Assembly: GCA_020636155.1 (NCBI GenBank)
Contig: JACJYM010000010.1
Coordinates: 50,679 to 114,678 of the forward strand
DNA from: Lewinellaceae bacterium
GTDB lineage: Bacteria > Bacteroidota > Bacteroidia > Chitinophagales > Saprospiraceae
Direction of reading: 5' to 3'
DNA length: 64,000 bases
Made by a program: the position numbers and the translations under genes. Below the pieces are notes generated by a model. The model was not told the origin of the DNA. It made no database searches and worked only from the letters and a program-made list of their open reading frames with translations. Below, in pieces: positions 9,489-18,708 of this stretch (within the stretch, counting starts at the first letter, position 1; the number at the start of each line of letters is the position of its first letter).

Positions 9489-10754
9489 TTATTGTTTGCT
9501 AGATGAAATCTCTAATTTATTGTATTCATAGATTGCGACCATAAATGTACCCAAAGCTGCGAAGGTTTGTGTCAAAAGAGTTGCAATAGCCGCCCCCTCA
9601 GCGTTGTAGATAGGGATGAGTTTCCAATTTAAAAAAGCATTTGTCAATAAGGCTATAAAAAATATAACACTTAATATTTTTAACTTCTTCATACTCAACA
9701 GTAATGGGCCAAACACATGGATTAGTATTAATGGTATCAATGCCAGTATGATATATTGAAAGACCACATCATAATATTCGGTATATTGGTCATAAAAAAA
9801 TGAGAGTATTTTGGTTTTTAACAACAGTAGAAAAACAACGGCCGATCCCAATAAAAATGTCAAAATAAGAGTGCCTGTTTTCACCAGTTTCATAAGGCCA
9901 GTTTTGTCATCTATACTCCTCGAATACATAGGAAGAAGTATTCCAGCGGCCAGCACACCCACCATGTTGGCAGCTTCGAAAAATCGGAATCCTGCCGCAT
10001 ATACAGAAATCTCCCTTTGGGTAGAGAGATAGCCAAGCATTATGCCATCTATTTTTGTATAGGCCATCATTAAAAATATAATTATGGTGAATGGTTTTAG
10101 TTTCTTGAGTAGGGTTGCATTCCATACCTTTGACCACCTGAGATGAAATGCACCATTCTGTTTTCTATAGATAAAAATGCTAATTATTAGTGCCAAAGTC
10201 GCAGCACATACCTGAGCAATGACAAACCAATAAATAGAAAATTCATTCGCATAATATTGCATCAAAAAAAGAAGAATAATGATAAGAAATATACGGTCCA
10301 GAGCAGAAATCAAACTATCTGTTCTATAATTTCCATGAGCTGAAATACTTGATCTAAATAATATAAACAAAGAAGATAATGCCATACCTAAGGCAATCCA
10401 AAATATCACTTTTAAATTATATCCTCCGAGCAATCCACTCATCAAGACGATGAAAATAAAGCTCAAGGATAATGCTAACTTAAGAGATATCAAATGGTCA
10501 AAATAGCTTTTAGAATTATTTGTTTGCGATAGTTTTACGACGTTAAATTGTTGCAAACCCGGCTCATTAATAAATTGGAATAAGAATACAAAACTTAATA
10601 CTTCAAAGTACAATCCGTAATCATTACCTAAAAGATTTTGCACCTCAGTTTCTACAAAAAGGAGATAGAAGGGTTTTATTAAAAAATTAATAAATACGAC
10701 AATCGATATATTAATAAAAAATTCCCTTCTCAATTGATAAAGTTTGAAATGCAA
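9489..10754 (-). CDS. oligosaccharide flippase family protein (Wzx-like)
   Basis: This 421-residue protein has about twelve predicted membrane helices and the general look of the polysaccharide transport/MOP flippase superfamily. It includes a YTKIDGIMLGYLST segment, typical of Wzx proteins, near residue 230. It likely moves lipid-linked oligosaccharide across the inner membrane and is the first gene of the three-gene export cluster. No glycosyltransferases lie directly beside it; the nearest is more than 6 kb away at 1479-2552. Confidence 0.83.
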   Translation of the reverse strand: MHFKLYQLRREFFINISIVVFINFLIKPFYLLFVETEVQNLLGNDYGLYFEVLSFVFLFQFINEPGLQQFNVVKLSQTNNSKSYFDHLISLKLALSLSFIFIVLMSGLLGGYNLKVIFWIALGMALSSLFILFRSSISAHGNYRTDSLISALDRIFLIIILLFLMQYYANEFSIYWFVIAQVCAATLALIISIFIYRKQNGAFHLRWSKVWNATLLKKLKPFTIIIFLMMAYTKIDGIMLGYLSTQREISVYAAGFRFFEAANMVGVLAAGILLPMYSRSIDDKTGLMKLVKTGTLILTFLLGSAVVFLLLLKTKILSFFYDQYTEYYDVVFQYIILALIPLILIHVFGPLLLSMKKLKILSVIFFIALLTNAFLNWKLIPIYNAEGAAIATLLTQTFAALGTFMVAIYEYNKLEISSSKQ

Positions 10755-10899
10755 TGATACAACCTAAAATTAAGCTTCGCAATACAATCAGATCGCAAAA
10801 TAAACAACATTTGCGATGCGACATTCATTAAAAACTTCGTAAAAAAATTATGAAATAAAAATTCATATTAAATATTTTTATAATACGTAAATAAATTTT

Positions 10900-10907
10900 T
10901 ATCTTTG
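10900..10907 (+). promoter_or_regulatory. candidate -7 promoter box for the T9SS cargo gene
   Basis: TATCTTTG matches TAnnTTTG fully, 80 bases before the ATG of the next gene, which implies an untranslated leader of about 75 bases. No clear -33 TTTG is visible in the very AT-rich stretch upstream. The same intergenic region must also hold the reverse promoter of the flippase cluster, which I could not pick out. Confidence 0.45.
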
Positions 10908-10987
10908 CCAAGTTGTTCTCCGAATGATGGAAAGAGACAACCCAATTCCAACCAAGGTTATTTTTTTTGAACACAAACTGATTTGCA

Positions 10988-12286
10988 ATGCAAAAACCGA
11001 TTCATGTTTTGCTGATTATGGCATTGGCTCTTATTGGGCTGGGGTTTAAGATGCCCACGATACATTTAGGAGAAAAAGATTATACGATTAGTGGAAAAAT
11101 CACCAACGAAAATGGCAGTCCGATGGCTGGTGTAGAAGTATATCTTGAAGGCCCTGAAACGGCAATTCATACGATGACCGATGCCTATGGTAACTATAAA
11201 TTTAATCACCTTGCCAGTCAAAACGACTATTTTGTAAAGCCCTCAGCCGTTATAAAATCTAAAGCAAGCTATGGTTTAAAAGACCTAATAAACACAAATT
11301 TGTACCTCTATGGAATGCAGGATTTTAAAAATACTTCTGAATTTTTAAGATCTGATGTCGACCACTCTGATTTGGTTGATTATGTAGATGTATCACTCAT
11401 CAGAGATCAGATTTTGGAAAGAAAAACATATTCTGATATTCATGTAAAATTTATTAGATCCGGCGATGAAGTATTAGATAATAACAGCCTAGATATTGTA
11501 TCTCGACCTTATTCTATCAAAGGGATAAACGAAAGCATAAAAGGCTTAAATTATGTTGCCATATACCCTGACATCACAACCAAAGATTTAGCAACCTCTT
11601 CTTTACAATTGCAATATAATGACCAAGAAATTAAAAAGGGAGAAACAACGATACTTAAAATTACAGCTAAAAATTACTATAATCTAATGGGATCCAGTTT
11701 CGGATTAAAGCTCGATTATTCAAAAGTAAAAACTGGTAAAATCAGCTCTCCGTCTTTCAATGAAAGTCACTATTTTCATAAAAAAAGTTATATCAACGAT
11801 ACCCAATTTATCCAATTTCTCGAATATGGCATCAAATCAAAGACTCTTAATGAAAATGCCATTATTTACGAAATTGAAATCGAAGCTTTGGCTGATATCC
11901 GTTTGTCTGATGTTGTAAGAATATCTTCTGAATTTAATGAGTCTTATAGCTCAACTGGCAAGAAATACGATGTTGAATTAATTCCAATAAAAATAATTGA
12001 GGCTGAAAATACATCAAAATTGGAGGCTACACTATTTCAGAATTATCCTAATCCATTTTTGTCCGAAACTAGGGTAAGATTTGAGCTTGCCCAACAGCAA
12101 CAGGTAGAATTTCAATTAGTCGATGCAAGAGGTAAAAAAATTTGGAGTCGGGTGATGATATATCCTGAAGGTGAGCATACCATAGAGTTTAATGGCGAAC
12201 ATTTCACCTCAGGAGAAGGGTTATATAAATTATTCATGATTACACCCAACAAAATAAGTGAAAAATCTTTATTCTGTATGAAATAA
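10988..12286 (+). CDS. secreted protein with carboxypeptidase-regulatory-like domain and T9SS type A sorting domain
   Basis: This 432-residue protein has an N-terminal hydrophobic signal (about 1-22) and a beta-sandwich carboxypeptidase-regulatory-like domain at about 32-85 (YTISGKITNENGSPMAGVEV). A region around 88-135 resembles dockerin-type repeats. A middle beta-rich region follows, with a C-terminal type IX sorting domain at about 350-432 marked by LFQNYPNPF and GEGLYKLFMI. It is therefore likely exported across the outer membrane by T9SS and anchored or released at the surface. The function of the cargo part is unknown. It stands alone, divergent from the polysaccharide cluster. Confidence 0.82.
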   Translation: MQKPIHVLLIMALALIGLGFKMPTIHLGEKDYTISGKITNENGSPMAGVEVYLEGPETAIHTMTDAYGNYKFNHLASQNDYFVKPSAVIKSKASYGLKDLINTNLYLYGMQDFKNTSEFLRSDVDHSDLVDYVDVSLIRDQILERKTYSDIHVKFIRSGDEVLDNNSLDIVSRPYSIKGINESIKGLNYVAIYPDITTKDLATSSLQLQYNDQEIKKGETTILKITAKNYYNLMGSSFGLKLDYSKVKTGKISSPSFNESHYFHKKSYINDTQFIQFLEYGIKSKTLNENAIIYEIEIEALADIRLSDVVRISSEFNESYSSTGKKYDVELIPIKIIEAENTSKLEATLFQNYPNPFLSETRVRFELAQQQQVEFQLVDARGKKIWSRVMIYPEGEHTIEFNGEHFTSGEGLYKLFMITPNKISEKSLFCMK

Positions 12287-12506
12287 AGTAAAATTGAATA
12301 TAGAGCATAAATTATTTAATTATATAAATTAATAATCTTTATAGTGCTGAGATATAAATGAATATTTAGTAAAAGAAAAAATATGTATTAGATGCCATGA
12401 AAGACGGGTACTTTCCCTTGGTTTTAGGGATAAAATGTTCCATATTTGTAAGAATTGAGGGTAATTTTCCGTTTATAGTATCGTTTCGCTGATTTAAAAA
12501 TAAACT

Positions 12507-13523
12507 ATGTTTTTCAAGACAATAATTCAAGGTAGACTAGAGTTTGGGAGTGAGAAAAGTTACTCCAAGGTATTGAAAATGTTTCAATACAGGGTAGAGA
12601 ATTATCACAAAAACAATGTCCTCTTTAAGGAGGAAGATATATTCAGCGACGATGATTATACGATGGAAATACCAAGGTATGTAGCCAATGTCACTGAAAA
12701 AGCTTTTAAAAACACGGTAAATATTCTGAGTTATTGTTCACAATTTGCGGTTACAGGATCTATCCGTGCATGGATGATTGACAATGGTGATATCATGCAT
12801 TTCGAAACGATTGAGCCAGAATCAGACAAAGGAACAGTGCAGGCTTTTCTAAAAGGAAGAAAATTAGTAAGAGAGGAAGGAAAACAAGAAGAGGCTATAG
12901 ACGAACTAACCAAGGCTATAGAAAAGTATAACCGCAATGCCATGGCTTACGAGCGGAGAGCAAAAGTCAATTTTTTACTTCAGAACTATCACGATGCCCT
13001 GAGAGATTACAATAAATGTATCAATATTGACGACTCGATTCCTACCGCATATTACGGAAAGGCAAAATGCCTGATGATTAAGGAAGACTGGAGCGGAGCC
13101 ATTGAAAATTTTGACGAGGCCATCAAAAAATCGATTGCACTACAACCCTTGTACTGGAAAAGTAGAAGGCTTAAGGCTGAATGTCATATAAAACTCAAAG
13201 AATATGACAAAGCAGCATTCGATTTAAAATTATTTACCAACAGAAATTTCAGCAAGGACAATCCCAATTATGGATGGAAACGCTGGGCTTATTTTTACTA
13301 TGGTTATGTACTCCTAGAATTGGATCAAAACAAAGAAGCACTTGAGGCATTTGAGAGAGCCAGCGAACTCCCTGAGGTCAATGATGGTATTCAGAAAGCG
13401 GCATTATTGAGATTACGCGGCGAAGCTAAGCGAAAGGCTGGCAAAAATGGTTTTGTAAAAGACATCAAAGATGCGGCGGAGATGGGTGATGACATAGCAA
13501 AGGAATTGCTTGCCGTCATTTAA
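12507..13523 (+). CDS. tetratricopeptide repeat protein
   Basis: The 338-residue protein has no signal peptide. Its first 110 residues are not recognisable; three to four TPR-like helical pairs follow from about 112 to 330 (for example EEAIDELTKAIEKYNRNAMAYE, partly, and YHDALRDYNKCINID). It is probably a cytoplasmic scaffold. Its N-terminal part contains an IPRYVANVTEKAF segment that might be a small conserved domain of Bacteroidota proteins. The 220 bases before it contain no gene and only a weak -7-like CATATTTG. It ends overlapping the reverse lipoprotein gene by 8 bases. Confidence 0.75.
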   Translation: MFFKTIIQGRLEFGSEKSYSKVLKMFQYRVENYHKNNVLFKEEDIFSDDDYTMEIPRYVANVTEKAFKNTVNILSYCSQFAVTGSIRAWMIDNGDIMHFETIEPESDKGTVQAFLKGRKLVREEGKQEEAIDELTKAIEKYNRNAMAYERRAKVNFLLQNYHDALRDYNKCINIDDSIPTAYYGKAKCLMIKEDWSGAIENFDEAIKKSIALQPLYWKSRRLKAECHIKLKEYDKAAFDLKLFTNRNFSKDNPNYGWKRWAYFYYGYVLLELDQNKEALEAFERASELPEVNDGIQKAALLRLRGEAKRKAGKNGFVKDIKDAAEMGDDIAKELLAVI

Positions 13524-13869
13524 GACTGTCCTGTTTATGAGCATTCACGTCTAAGGTTTTAATTCTTACTAGAGAAGTATCTTTCAGTTTTAGACTATCG
13601 GGATAATCCGGTTTTATAGGTTTGGAAGGGAAACTTAGGCTATCTAAAAGGCTGAGGTAAATTTCATTTGCGATAATGGAGTCAATGTATGCATTCGCCT
13701 CGAGCTCTGCTCTTTCGATACATTTTTTGTATTGACGATTTCTGTAGCTTTCCTCCTTTTTCTTTACAGCTTCCATTACGACCTCCATTCTAAGGTCATT
13801 CTCGGGCATCGAGCAACTCACCAGAATGAAAGATATGAATATCACCAATATTTTTAAAAATTTGATCAT
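13516..13869 (-). CDS. small hypothetical lipoprotein
   Basis: This 117-residue protein starts with a hydrophobic segment ending in ILVSC, a lipobox with Cys19. The rest is charged and probably helical, with a single further Cys (KKCIERAELEANAYIDSI) and a low-complexity tail rich in Pro, Lys, Ser and Asp. I do not recognise a family. It resembles the next upstream lipoprotein (13945-14190) in size, lipobox and a C-x(n)-DSI arrangement, so the two may be distant paralogues. It lies downstream of that gene and lptB on the same strand. Confidence 0.6.
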   Translation of the reverse strand: MIKFLKILVIFISFILVSCSMPENDLRMEVVMEAVKKKEESYRNRQYKKCIERAELEANAYIDSIIANEIYLSLLDSLSFPSKPIKPDYPDSLKLKDTSLVRIKTLDVNAHKQDSLK

Positions 13870-13944
13870 CGCTTAAATTCTATTCACTTCAATGGTTTAT
13901 CGTAGTATTTTGGCTCATTTTAATTATTACCTCCTTTAGGCATT

Positions 13945-14190
13945 CTATTTAAACAGTTCTTGAATCTCAGTCAATCGTCTCTTCTTTAGAGAGTCAATAG
14001 CACTTTTATAATATTCATCATGAATGGAATCACAATTGTGTTGTGTGTTTTTCATCAGTGAGTCTATATTTTTATTGTACAATGAATCCACCATTTTTTT
14101 CTCAACCGGAGTGAGTTCGGCGTTTCTCTCATTTTCACAAGAAATCATAAAAAACAAAAAGCAAATCACACTAAGCTTGCGCAGCATCAT
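13945..14190 (-). CDS. small hypothetical lipoprotein
   Basis: This is an 81-residue protein with a signal segment ending in MISC (lipobox Cys18) and a charged helical remainder with repeated DSL/DSI turns. No family is recognised. Its first codons overlap the end of lptB by 20 bases, so it is likely translated from the lptB message. Two Met codons stand at the start and either may be used. The reading frame and lipobox make it more than chance despite the short length. Confidence 0.58.
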   Translation of the reverse strand: MMLRKLSVICFLFFMISCENERNAELTPVEKKMVDSLYNKNIDSLMKNTQHNCDSIHDEYYKSAIDSLKKRRLTEIQELFK

Positions 14191-14926
14191 CAGATTTCTT
14201 TTTTGTTCTTAATTCAAAATTCATCCCCAAATATAGCCTACGTACCACCTCATCCCCAGCAAGCTCCTCAGCTGTTCCGGCTCTGAGTATATTCCCTTCA
14301 AACATTAGATAAGCTCTCTCCGTAATGGACAGAGTTTCTTGTACATTATGATCCGTAATCAAGATGCCGATATTCTTATCCTTTAACTTTGATACGATAT
14401 GTTGAATGTCTTCTACAGCAATTGGGTCAATCCCCGCAAACGGTTCATCTAATAATATAAATTTAGGATCAGAAGCCAAGGCACGAGCTATTTCAGTACG
14501 TCGTCTTTCACCTCCTGATAATGAATCACCAAGTGACTTCCTCACCTTGCCCAAACCGAACTCATCAATCAACGATTCCAATTTTTCTTTTTGTGCTTCC
14601 TTGTTTAACTTGGTCATTTCCAGAACTGCCAAAATATTATCCTCTACGGATAACTTTCTAAAAATTGAAGCTTCTTGGGGGAGATACCCTACTCCATGCC
14701 TTGCTCTCTGATACATCGCCAAGCTCGTAATTTCTTCTGAATCGAGAAAAACATTGCCACTGTCGGGCTGTACAAAACCTACAATCATGTAAAAACTCGT
14801 TGTTTTACCGGCACCATTTGGCCCTAGCAAGCCCACGATTTCTCCTTGATTCACCTCGATAGTCACTGATTTAACGACCTCTCGAGAGCCATATTTTTTA
14901 ACTAGATTTTCTGCCCTTAGCTTCAT
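14171..14926 (-). CDS. lptB: LPS export ABC transporter ATP-binding protein LptB
   Basis: LptB powers LptFG to extract lipopolysaccharide from the inner membrane. The 251-residue protein carries Walker [10 protein letters not shown] (35-43), the signature LSGGERRR, Walker [13 protein letters not shown] and the switch histidine in [11 protein letters not shown]. The segment [19 protein letters not shown] is characteristic of LptB rather than other ABC ATPases. A short tail rich in Lys, Asp and Ala follows the usual end. The upstream neighbour on the same strand is the Ig-like lipoprotein, a pairing I recall as common in Bacteroidota. Confidence 0.94.
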   Translation of the reverse strand: MKLRAENLVKKYGSREVVKSVTIEVNQGEIVGLLGPNGAGKTTSFYMIVGFVQPDSGNVFLDSEEITSLAMYQRARHGVGYLPQEASIFRKLSVEDNILAVLEMTKLNKEAQKEKLESLIDEFGLGKVRKSLGDSLSGGERRRTEIARALASDPKFILLDEPFAGIDPIAVEDIQHIVSKLKDKNIGILITDHNVQETLSITERAYLMFEGNILRAGTAEELAGDEVVRRLYLGMNFELRTKKKSDDAAQA

Positions 14927-14961
14927 CGCTTATTGAATATTTTATTATAGCAAGTGTAATT

Positions 14962-16548
14962 TTACTCTTCTTGAATCACTTCCGATTTATTCCAAATGAT
15001 AATATCTTCTAGTTCCCAGTCACCTCTCAATTCTTCTAACTTATAAGATTTCACTACTTCCGGTTTTCGTTTTGTCCAATAGTCAGAAGTCGTCCATCTC
15101 CCATTTTTATCTAAATCTTCAATTAGAGAAAAACCATAAGATCCGGGCTTCAAGTGGTCATAAGACAATTTATAACTCATCACTTTCTTGATGATTTTCT
15201 GATCTATTTTTTCATTTTTCAGAAAGAATTCCATCACGTATTGTTTCGCAGAATCCAAGGAGTCAAGAGTCAAATTTATTTTTCCAAAACTATTGCTTTT
15301 ATCGGCAACCAAAGTGAGGGTTAAGCTGTCATTCGAGTTTTGATAAATGTCTGACACTGTCCCTTTTGGAATGTTCAACTTATAAACACTATCAGGTTTT
15401 ATTTTAAACCTAACTAAAATTTGAAAATCCCGAATTTCAATATTTGCATCGATACTATCAGAAATGTTTATCAGACTTGTATCAACCTTCTCAATCGGTG
15501 TGCCAAATTTGATAAAAATACTATCTCTGGGATACAGGTGAGAGTACAAAGTATCCGACAATAGTTCAAATTTAGGAAATCCATTCTTCTCATTATCTTG
15601 TTTAATGGTCATGGTATCGGTCGGCGTAATAACTTGGAAACTATCTATTGCCGTCGTAAACAACGTGAGGGTATCCTTAATCCTTAATTCAAATTTTAAT
15701 ATTGAATCAGGCTCCGTTTTTAAGTCACTAAAATCTTCGTCAGAATCTAAAAGTAGTTTGGTGTGAACACTATCAGAAAGGAGTTTTTTAAGAATTTTAG
15801 TCGACTTCTCTGGTGGGCAAATTTCAAATTTCAATTTAGGACTCGAGCTGTCATTTAACACCACATATTGATCCAAAAATCCCAACATTTCGGACTTAGG
15901 GTCATATTTTTGGTTTAAATTATCGTCTTTAAATGCCACGACAATAAATGTATCAGGCTTAAGATTTTGAAATTTAAAGTTCCCATTTTTATCAGTTTTT
16001 GCAAGATAAAAAGGTCTCTCCAGTACAATTATCGAATCAGCTAAAGTGTCATACATCGCCACGGTTATGTCCTCTATTGGCAGACCTGAAAGTATGTCAA
16101 CCGCCTCACCTTCAAGTGCCAAACTATCGATAACATCACCAGTAGAAAATACAAAATTAAAATTTTGCAGCGGGTTGCCTTCTGTATAATCGACAATACT
16201 CCCATTGAAGTTGATGACATAAGTTGCCTCTTTTTTTAGCTCCTCTTTTTCATTAAACTCAAATATTATTTTCTTTGCACGAGTGGTCAATTTTGGTTTG
16301 TAAAGTAGTGGCGGTGAGACCAATAATTTTTTACTCCAATCTTTTAAATTTACAAATTCATCAAAATAAAGCTCAAACTTCATTTTCGAAAAATTTGTTT
16401 GAAAATTTTGCTCTGATAATACCGAATCTAGTGCAGGAGGGGTCTTGTCTTTTGGCCCTCCTGAGGGTGTGCCAAAGCTAGCACAAGCCTGTACTAACAA
16501 GACTGTTAAAGTAAAGAAAGCAAGATATTTGAAAATTCTTAGTCGCAT
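14962..16548 (-). CDS. lipoprotein with SbsA-type Ig-like domain
   Basis: This 528-residue protein has a signal ending in VQAC (Cys22) and then the conserved start SFGTPSGGPKDKTPP. An SbsA-type Ig-like (Big_5) domain covers about 35-130, and a carboxypeptidase-regulatory/SdrB-like fold about 140-220 (TDKNGNFKFQNLKPDTFIV). The rest is beta-rich and ends in a WTTSDYWTKRKPE segment that recurs in this Bacteroidota family. It is probably an outer-membrane lipoprotein; the role is unknown. It precedes lptB by 35 bases, which hints at a link to envelope assembly, though this is inference. Confidence 0.8.
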   Translation of the reverse strand: MRLRIFKYLAFFTLTVLLVQACASFGTPSGGPKDKTPPALDSVLSEQNFQTNFSKMKFELYFDEFVNLKDWSKKLLVSPPLLYKPKLTTRAKKIIFEFNEKEELKKEATYVINFNGSIVDYTEGNPLQNFNFVFSTGDVIDSLALEGEAVDILSGLPIEDITVAMYDTLADSIIVLERPFYLAKTDKNGNFKFQNLKPDTFIVVAFKDDNLNQKYDPKSEMLGFLDQYVVLNDSSSPKLKFEICPPEKSTKILKKLLSDSVHTKLLLDSDEDFSDLKTEPDSILKFELRIKDTLTLFTTAIDSFQVITPTDTMTIKQDNEKNGFPKFELLSDTLYSHLYPRDSIFIKFGTPIEKVDTSLINISDSIDANIEIRDFQILVRFKIKPDSVYKLNIPKGTVSDIYQNSNDSLTLTLVADKSNSFGKINLTLDSLDSAKQYVMEFFLKNEKIDQKIIKKVMSYKLSYDHLKPGSYGFSLIEDLDKNGRWTTSDYWTKRKPEVVKSYKLEELRGDWELEDIIIWNKSEVIQEE

Positions 16549-16797
16549 TAAGTGGCAAAAATATTACATTGAACCGATTTTGAAAAGATTGTGAGTTGCT
16601 TTAATATTTCTCATGATTGATTATTACATCTTTATAAATCAGTTATAAAACGTATAAATAAAAATTTTGTATAACAATTTGTAGCTAATTACCAGACATT
16701 GAAATTGTGTATTAAAAAATTTACAAGATAAAGTTCGTGTAAAAACCAAATGTACATTGTATGTTTACGTTTCTTAAAAATCTTGATAAAAATTTAA

Positions 16798-17382
16798 GTG
16801 GGCAAACTAGAAGATCGAAGAATAAAAATTTTTGAGGAAGAACTGTTTCCTCACCTAGAAGCACTTAAGACCTTCGCTTATCACCTATGCTATAACGAAA
16901 ATGATGCTGATGATCTAGTTCAGGAAACATACCTTAAGGCTCATCGCTTCATGGACAAATACATTGAGGGAACTAATGCAAAGGCTTGGTTGTTTAAAAT
17001 TCTGAAAAATGCCTACATCAATGAGTATCGCAAGAAGAGTAAGCGACCTACGAAAGTTGATTTTGAAACCGTAATCAATTTTCAGGAGCATGAGGAAGGA
17101 AGTGCCGGGTATTTTGATTTAAGAGAAGATATTTTTCAAAACATGATGGGCGATGAAGTTACAGTTGCTATAAATTCGTTGCCAATAGATTTTAGAACCG
17201 TGATTTTGCTCTGTGACGTTGAAAGTTTTACGTATGAGGAAATTTCAAAAATCATAGATGTGCCAATCGGAACGGTTCGTTCGAGACTTTTTCGTGCCAG
17301 AAACATGCTCAAGGAAAAGTTGAAAACCTATGCTACGGGTTTAGGTTATGTGGATAGACGTGGAGCTAAAGAAGAAGAATAG
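16798..17382 (+). CDS. ECF-type RNA polymerase sigma factor
   Basis: This 194-residue sigma factor has region 2 at about 20-90 (NDADDLVQETYLKAHR, TNAKAWLFKILKNAYI) and region 4 at about 115-175 (VILLCDVESFTYEEISKIIDV partly, then PIGTVRSRLFRARNMLKE). The start is GTG; no ATG is available upstream in frame. An upstream AT-rich region of about 250 bases carries no clear TAnnTTTG box, so the gene may use another sigma factor or autoregulate. The next gene, 84 bases on, encodes a small anti-sigma-like protein. Confidence 0.9.
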   Translation: MGKLEDRRIKIFEEELFPHLEALKTFAYHLCYNENDADDLVQETYLKAHRFMDKYIEGTNAKAWLFKILKNAYINEYRKKSKRPTKVDFETVINFQEHEEGSAGYFDLREDIFQNMMGDEVTVAINSLPIDFRTVILLCDVESFTYEEISKIIDVPIGTVRSRLFRARNMLKEKLKTYATGLGYVDRRGAKEEE

Positions 17383-17466
17383 TCAGAGCTACATATTTTC
17401 AGTAAAATTTGAATTTTTATACTTAAAACTTTAAAATTATTTTTTGATAATTAAAAATACTAAGGG

Positions 17467-17694
17467 ATGAAATCAATGAATGACTTTAGGCGAAAAATTA
17501 ATCTATATTTTGATAATGAATTAGACAACAGTGCCAAAAACGAATTAATGAACATCATTGATCAAGATCCCTCCTGTTCGAAAATTTTTAACAAAGAAAA
17601 AATGTTTAGAGACTTTATAAAAAATAATGTGAAACGACCTTCAGTCTCACCTGAGTTTATTCAAAATCTCAAAAGCAGAATTGACACTCATTAA
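17467..17694 (+). CDS. small anti-sigma factor-like protein
   Basis: This 75-residue protein begins with a short helix pattern INLYFDNELDNSAKNELMNI and a DPSCSKIFNKEK segment. This arrangement matches the N-terminal helices of soluble anti-sigma factors of the ZAS type (NxYLDGELxxxxxxxLxxHLxxCxxC). It lacks the full His/Cys zinc site, keeping a single Cys, and has no membrane helix. It follows the ECF sigma gene, which supports a role as its partner. It ends 4 bases into the reverse response regulator gene. Confidence 0.7.
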   Translation: MKSMNDFRRKINLYFDNELDNSAKNELMNIIDQDPSCSKIFNKEKMFRDFIKNNVKRPSVSPEFIQNLKSRIDTH

Positions 17695-18335
17695 ATTAGA
17701 TTATTCTCCATTGCAATTCTTACTAATCCCGCCGTATTCCTTGCACTTAGTTTTGCCAGAAGGCTACTTCTGTGGCTTTCGACGGTTTTGAGGCTTATGA
17801 ATAATTTATCGGCGATTTCCTGAGTTGTAAATTCCTCTACGATTAACTTTAGAACCTCTTTTTCTCTTCTTGAAATTTTTGGTAAAATACTATTAGACTT
17901 AACAGAATTCTTCCTTTGATTCATTAGGCTTTTCATGATGGTTTCTGTCACTTCCTTGCTAAAATAGGATTCTCCTGCAACCACTTTTTTAATCGCTAAT
18001 ATCAATTCTTCTCTCCCTGTATTCTTAAGAATGTACCCTTTGGCTCCGTTGTTCAATATTTCCGTAACGATGCTTTCTTCATTAAACATAGAAATGGCAA
18101 TCACTTTGGTATCGGGATATTTTGTAGATATTTCTTTACATACTTCGATTCCATTCATCCCTGGAAGATTGACGTCCAGCAGAATAATGTCCACCTTACT
18201 ATCGGCCATATAGTCTATGACTCCGTTGCCATCATGACACTTAGATTTTACAGTTATTTCTTCTTGACCTTCTAATATCGACTCCAATCCATCTGCAAAC
18301 ATGGCATGATCATCTGCAATGAGTATTTCTATCAT
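17691..18335 (-). CDS. NarL/FixJ-type response regulator
   Basis: The receiver domain covers about 1-120 with the acidic pocket at Asp8-Asp9 and phospho-acceptor Asp54 (ILLDVNLPGMNG). A LuxR-type helix-turn-helix covers about 150-214 (ISRREKEVLKLI, TQEIADKLFISLKTVESHR). I place the start at the ATG of MIEILIADDHA, giving 214 residues, because receiver domains begin there; a longer frame reaches 18380 but adds only unconserved residues. A histidine kinase of the matching HisKA_3 class lies on the other strand 0.7 kb away and is a likely partner. Confidence 0.9.
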   Translation of the reverse strand: MIEILIADDHAMFADGLESILEGQEEITVKSKCHDGNGVIDYMADSKVDIILLDVNLPGMNGIEVCKEISTKYPDTKVIAISMFNEESIVTEILNNGAKGYILKNTGREELILAIKKVVAGESYFSKEVTETIMKSLMNQRKNSVKSNSILPKISRREKEVLKLIVEEFTTQEIADKLFISLKTVESHRSSLLAKLSARNTAGLVRIAMENNLI

Positions 18336-18457
18336 AATTAATGATTTTGATTTTAACGTTGAAAAATCGTCGACCAGCAATACAGTGCGAAAATAAGAGT
18401 AATTATACGGTTAAAACTAGGGTTTTCACCCATTTATAAAAATACGAGAATTCACCG

Positions 18458-18649
18458 ATGTTTAAATTTCTTAACAACCCCATATTTGCATTATATATTT
18501 TGATAATGATAAAAACACAATATAAACAATCGAAATTAAAAAGTAATATAGAAATATATATTACAACATTTCTTCTCGTTGTATTGAGTTTGTGGGGTGA
18601 TGAACTGATCGCAGCATTAACGAATGCGGCTAATAATATAAGAGCCTAA
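18458..18649 (+). CDS. possible small membrane protein
   Basis: This 63-codon frame, or 47 codons if the second Met at 18506 is used, ends in a plausible membrane or amphipathic helix (IEIYITTFLLVVLSLWGDEL). It lies between the divergent response regulator and a structured RNA locus. I recognise no family, and the frame might be chance. A -7-like CATATTTG (one mismatch) lies about 20 bases before the second Met. Confidence 0.3.
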   Translation: MFKFLNNPIFALYILIMIKTQYKQSKLKSNIEIYITTFLLVVLSLWGDELIAALTNAANNIRA

Positions 18650-18697
18650 TTTCATTTTAATAATGTAAACAAGGCACTTCAAGATTAAAATATGCTG

Positions 18698-18705
18698 TTA
18701 ATTTG
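18698..18705 (+). promoter_or_regulatory. -7-like box before the structured RNA
   Basis: TTAATTTG matches the -7 consensus TAnnTTTG at seven of eight scored or free positions. It ends three bases before the first base of the long hairpin at 18709, the distance expected for a transcription start. No convincing -33 TTTG is seen. Confidence 0.35.
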
Positions 18706-18708
18706 AGA

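Noticed and set aside
6925..10754. Complete capsule or O-antigen locus
   Set aside because: Only flippase, chain-length and polymerase-type genes are present, with no sugar-nucleotide or initiating transferase genes beside them.
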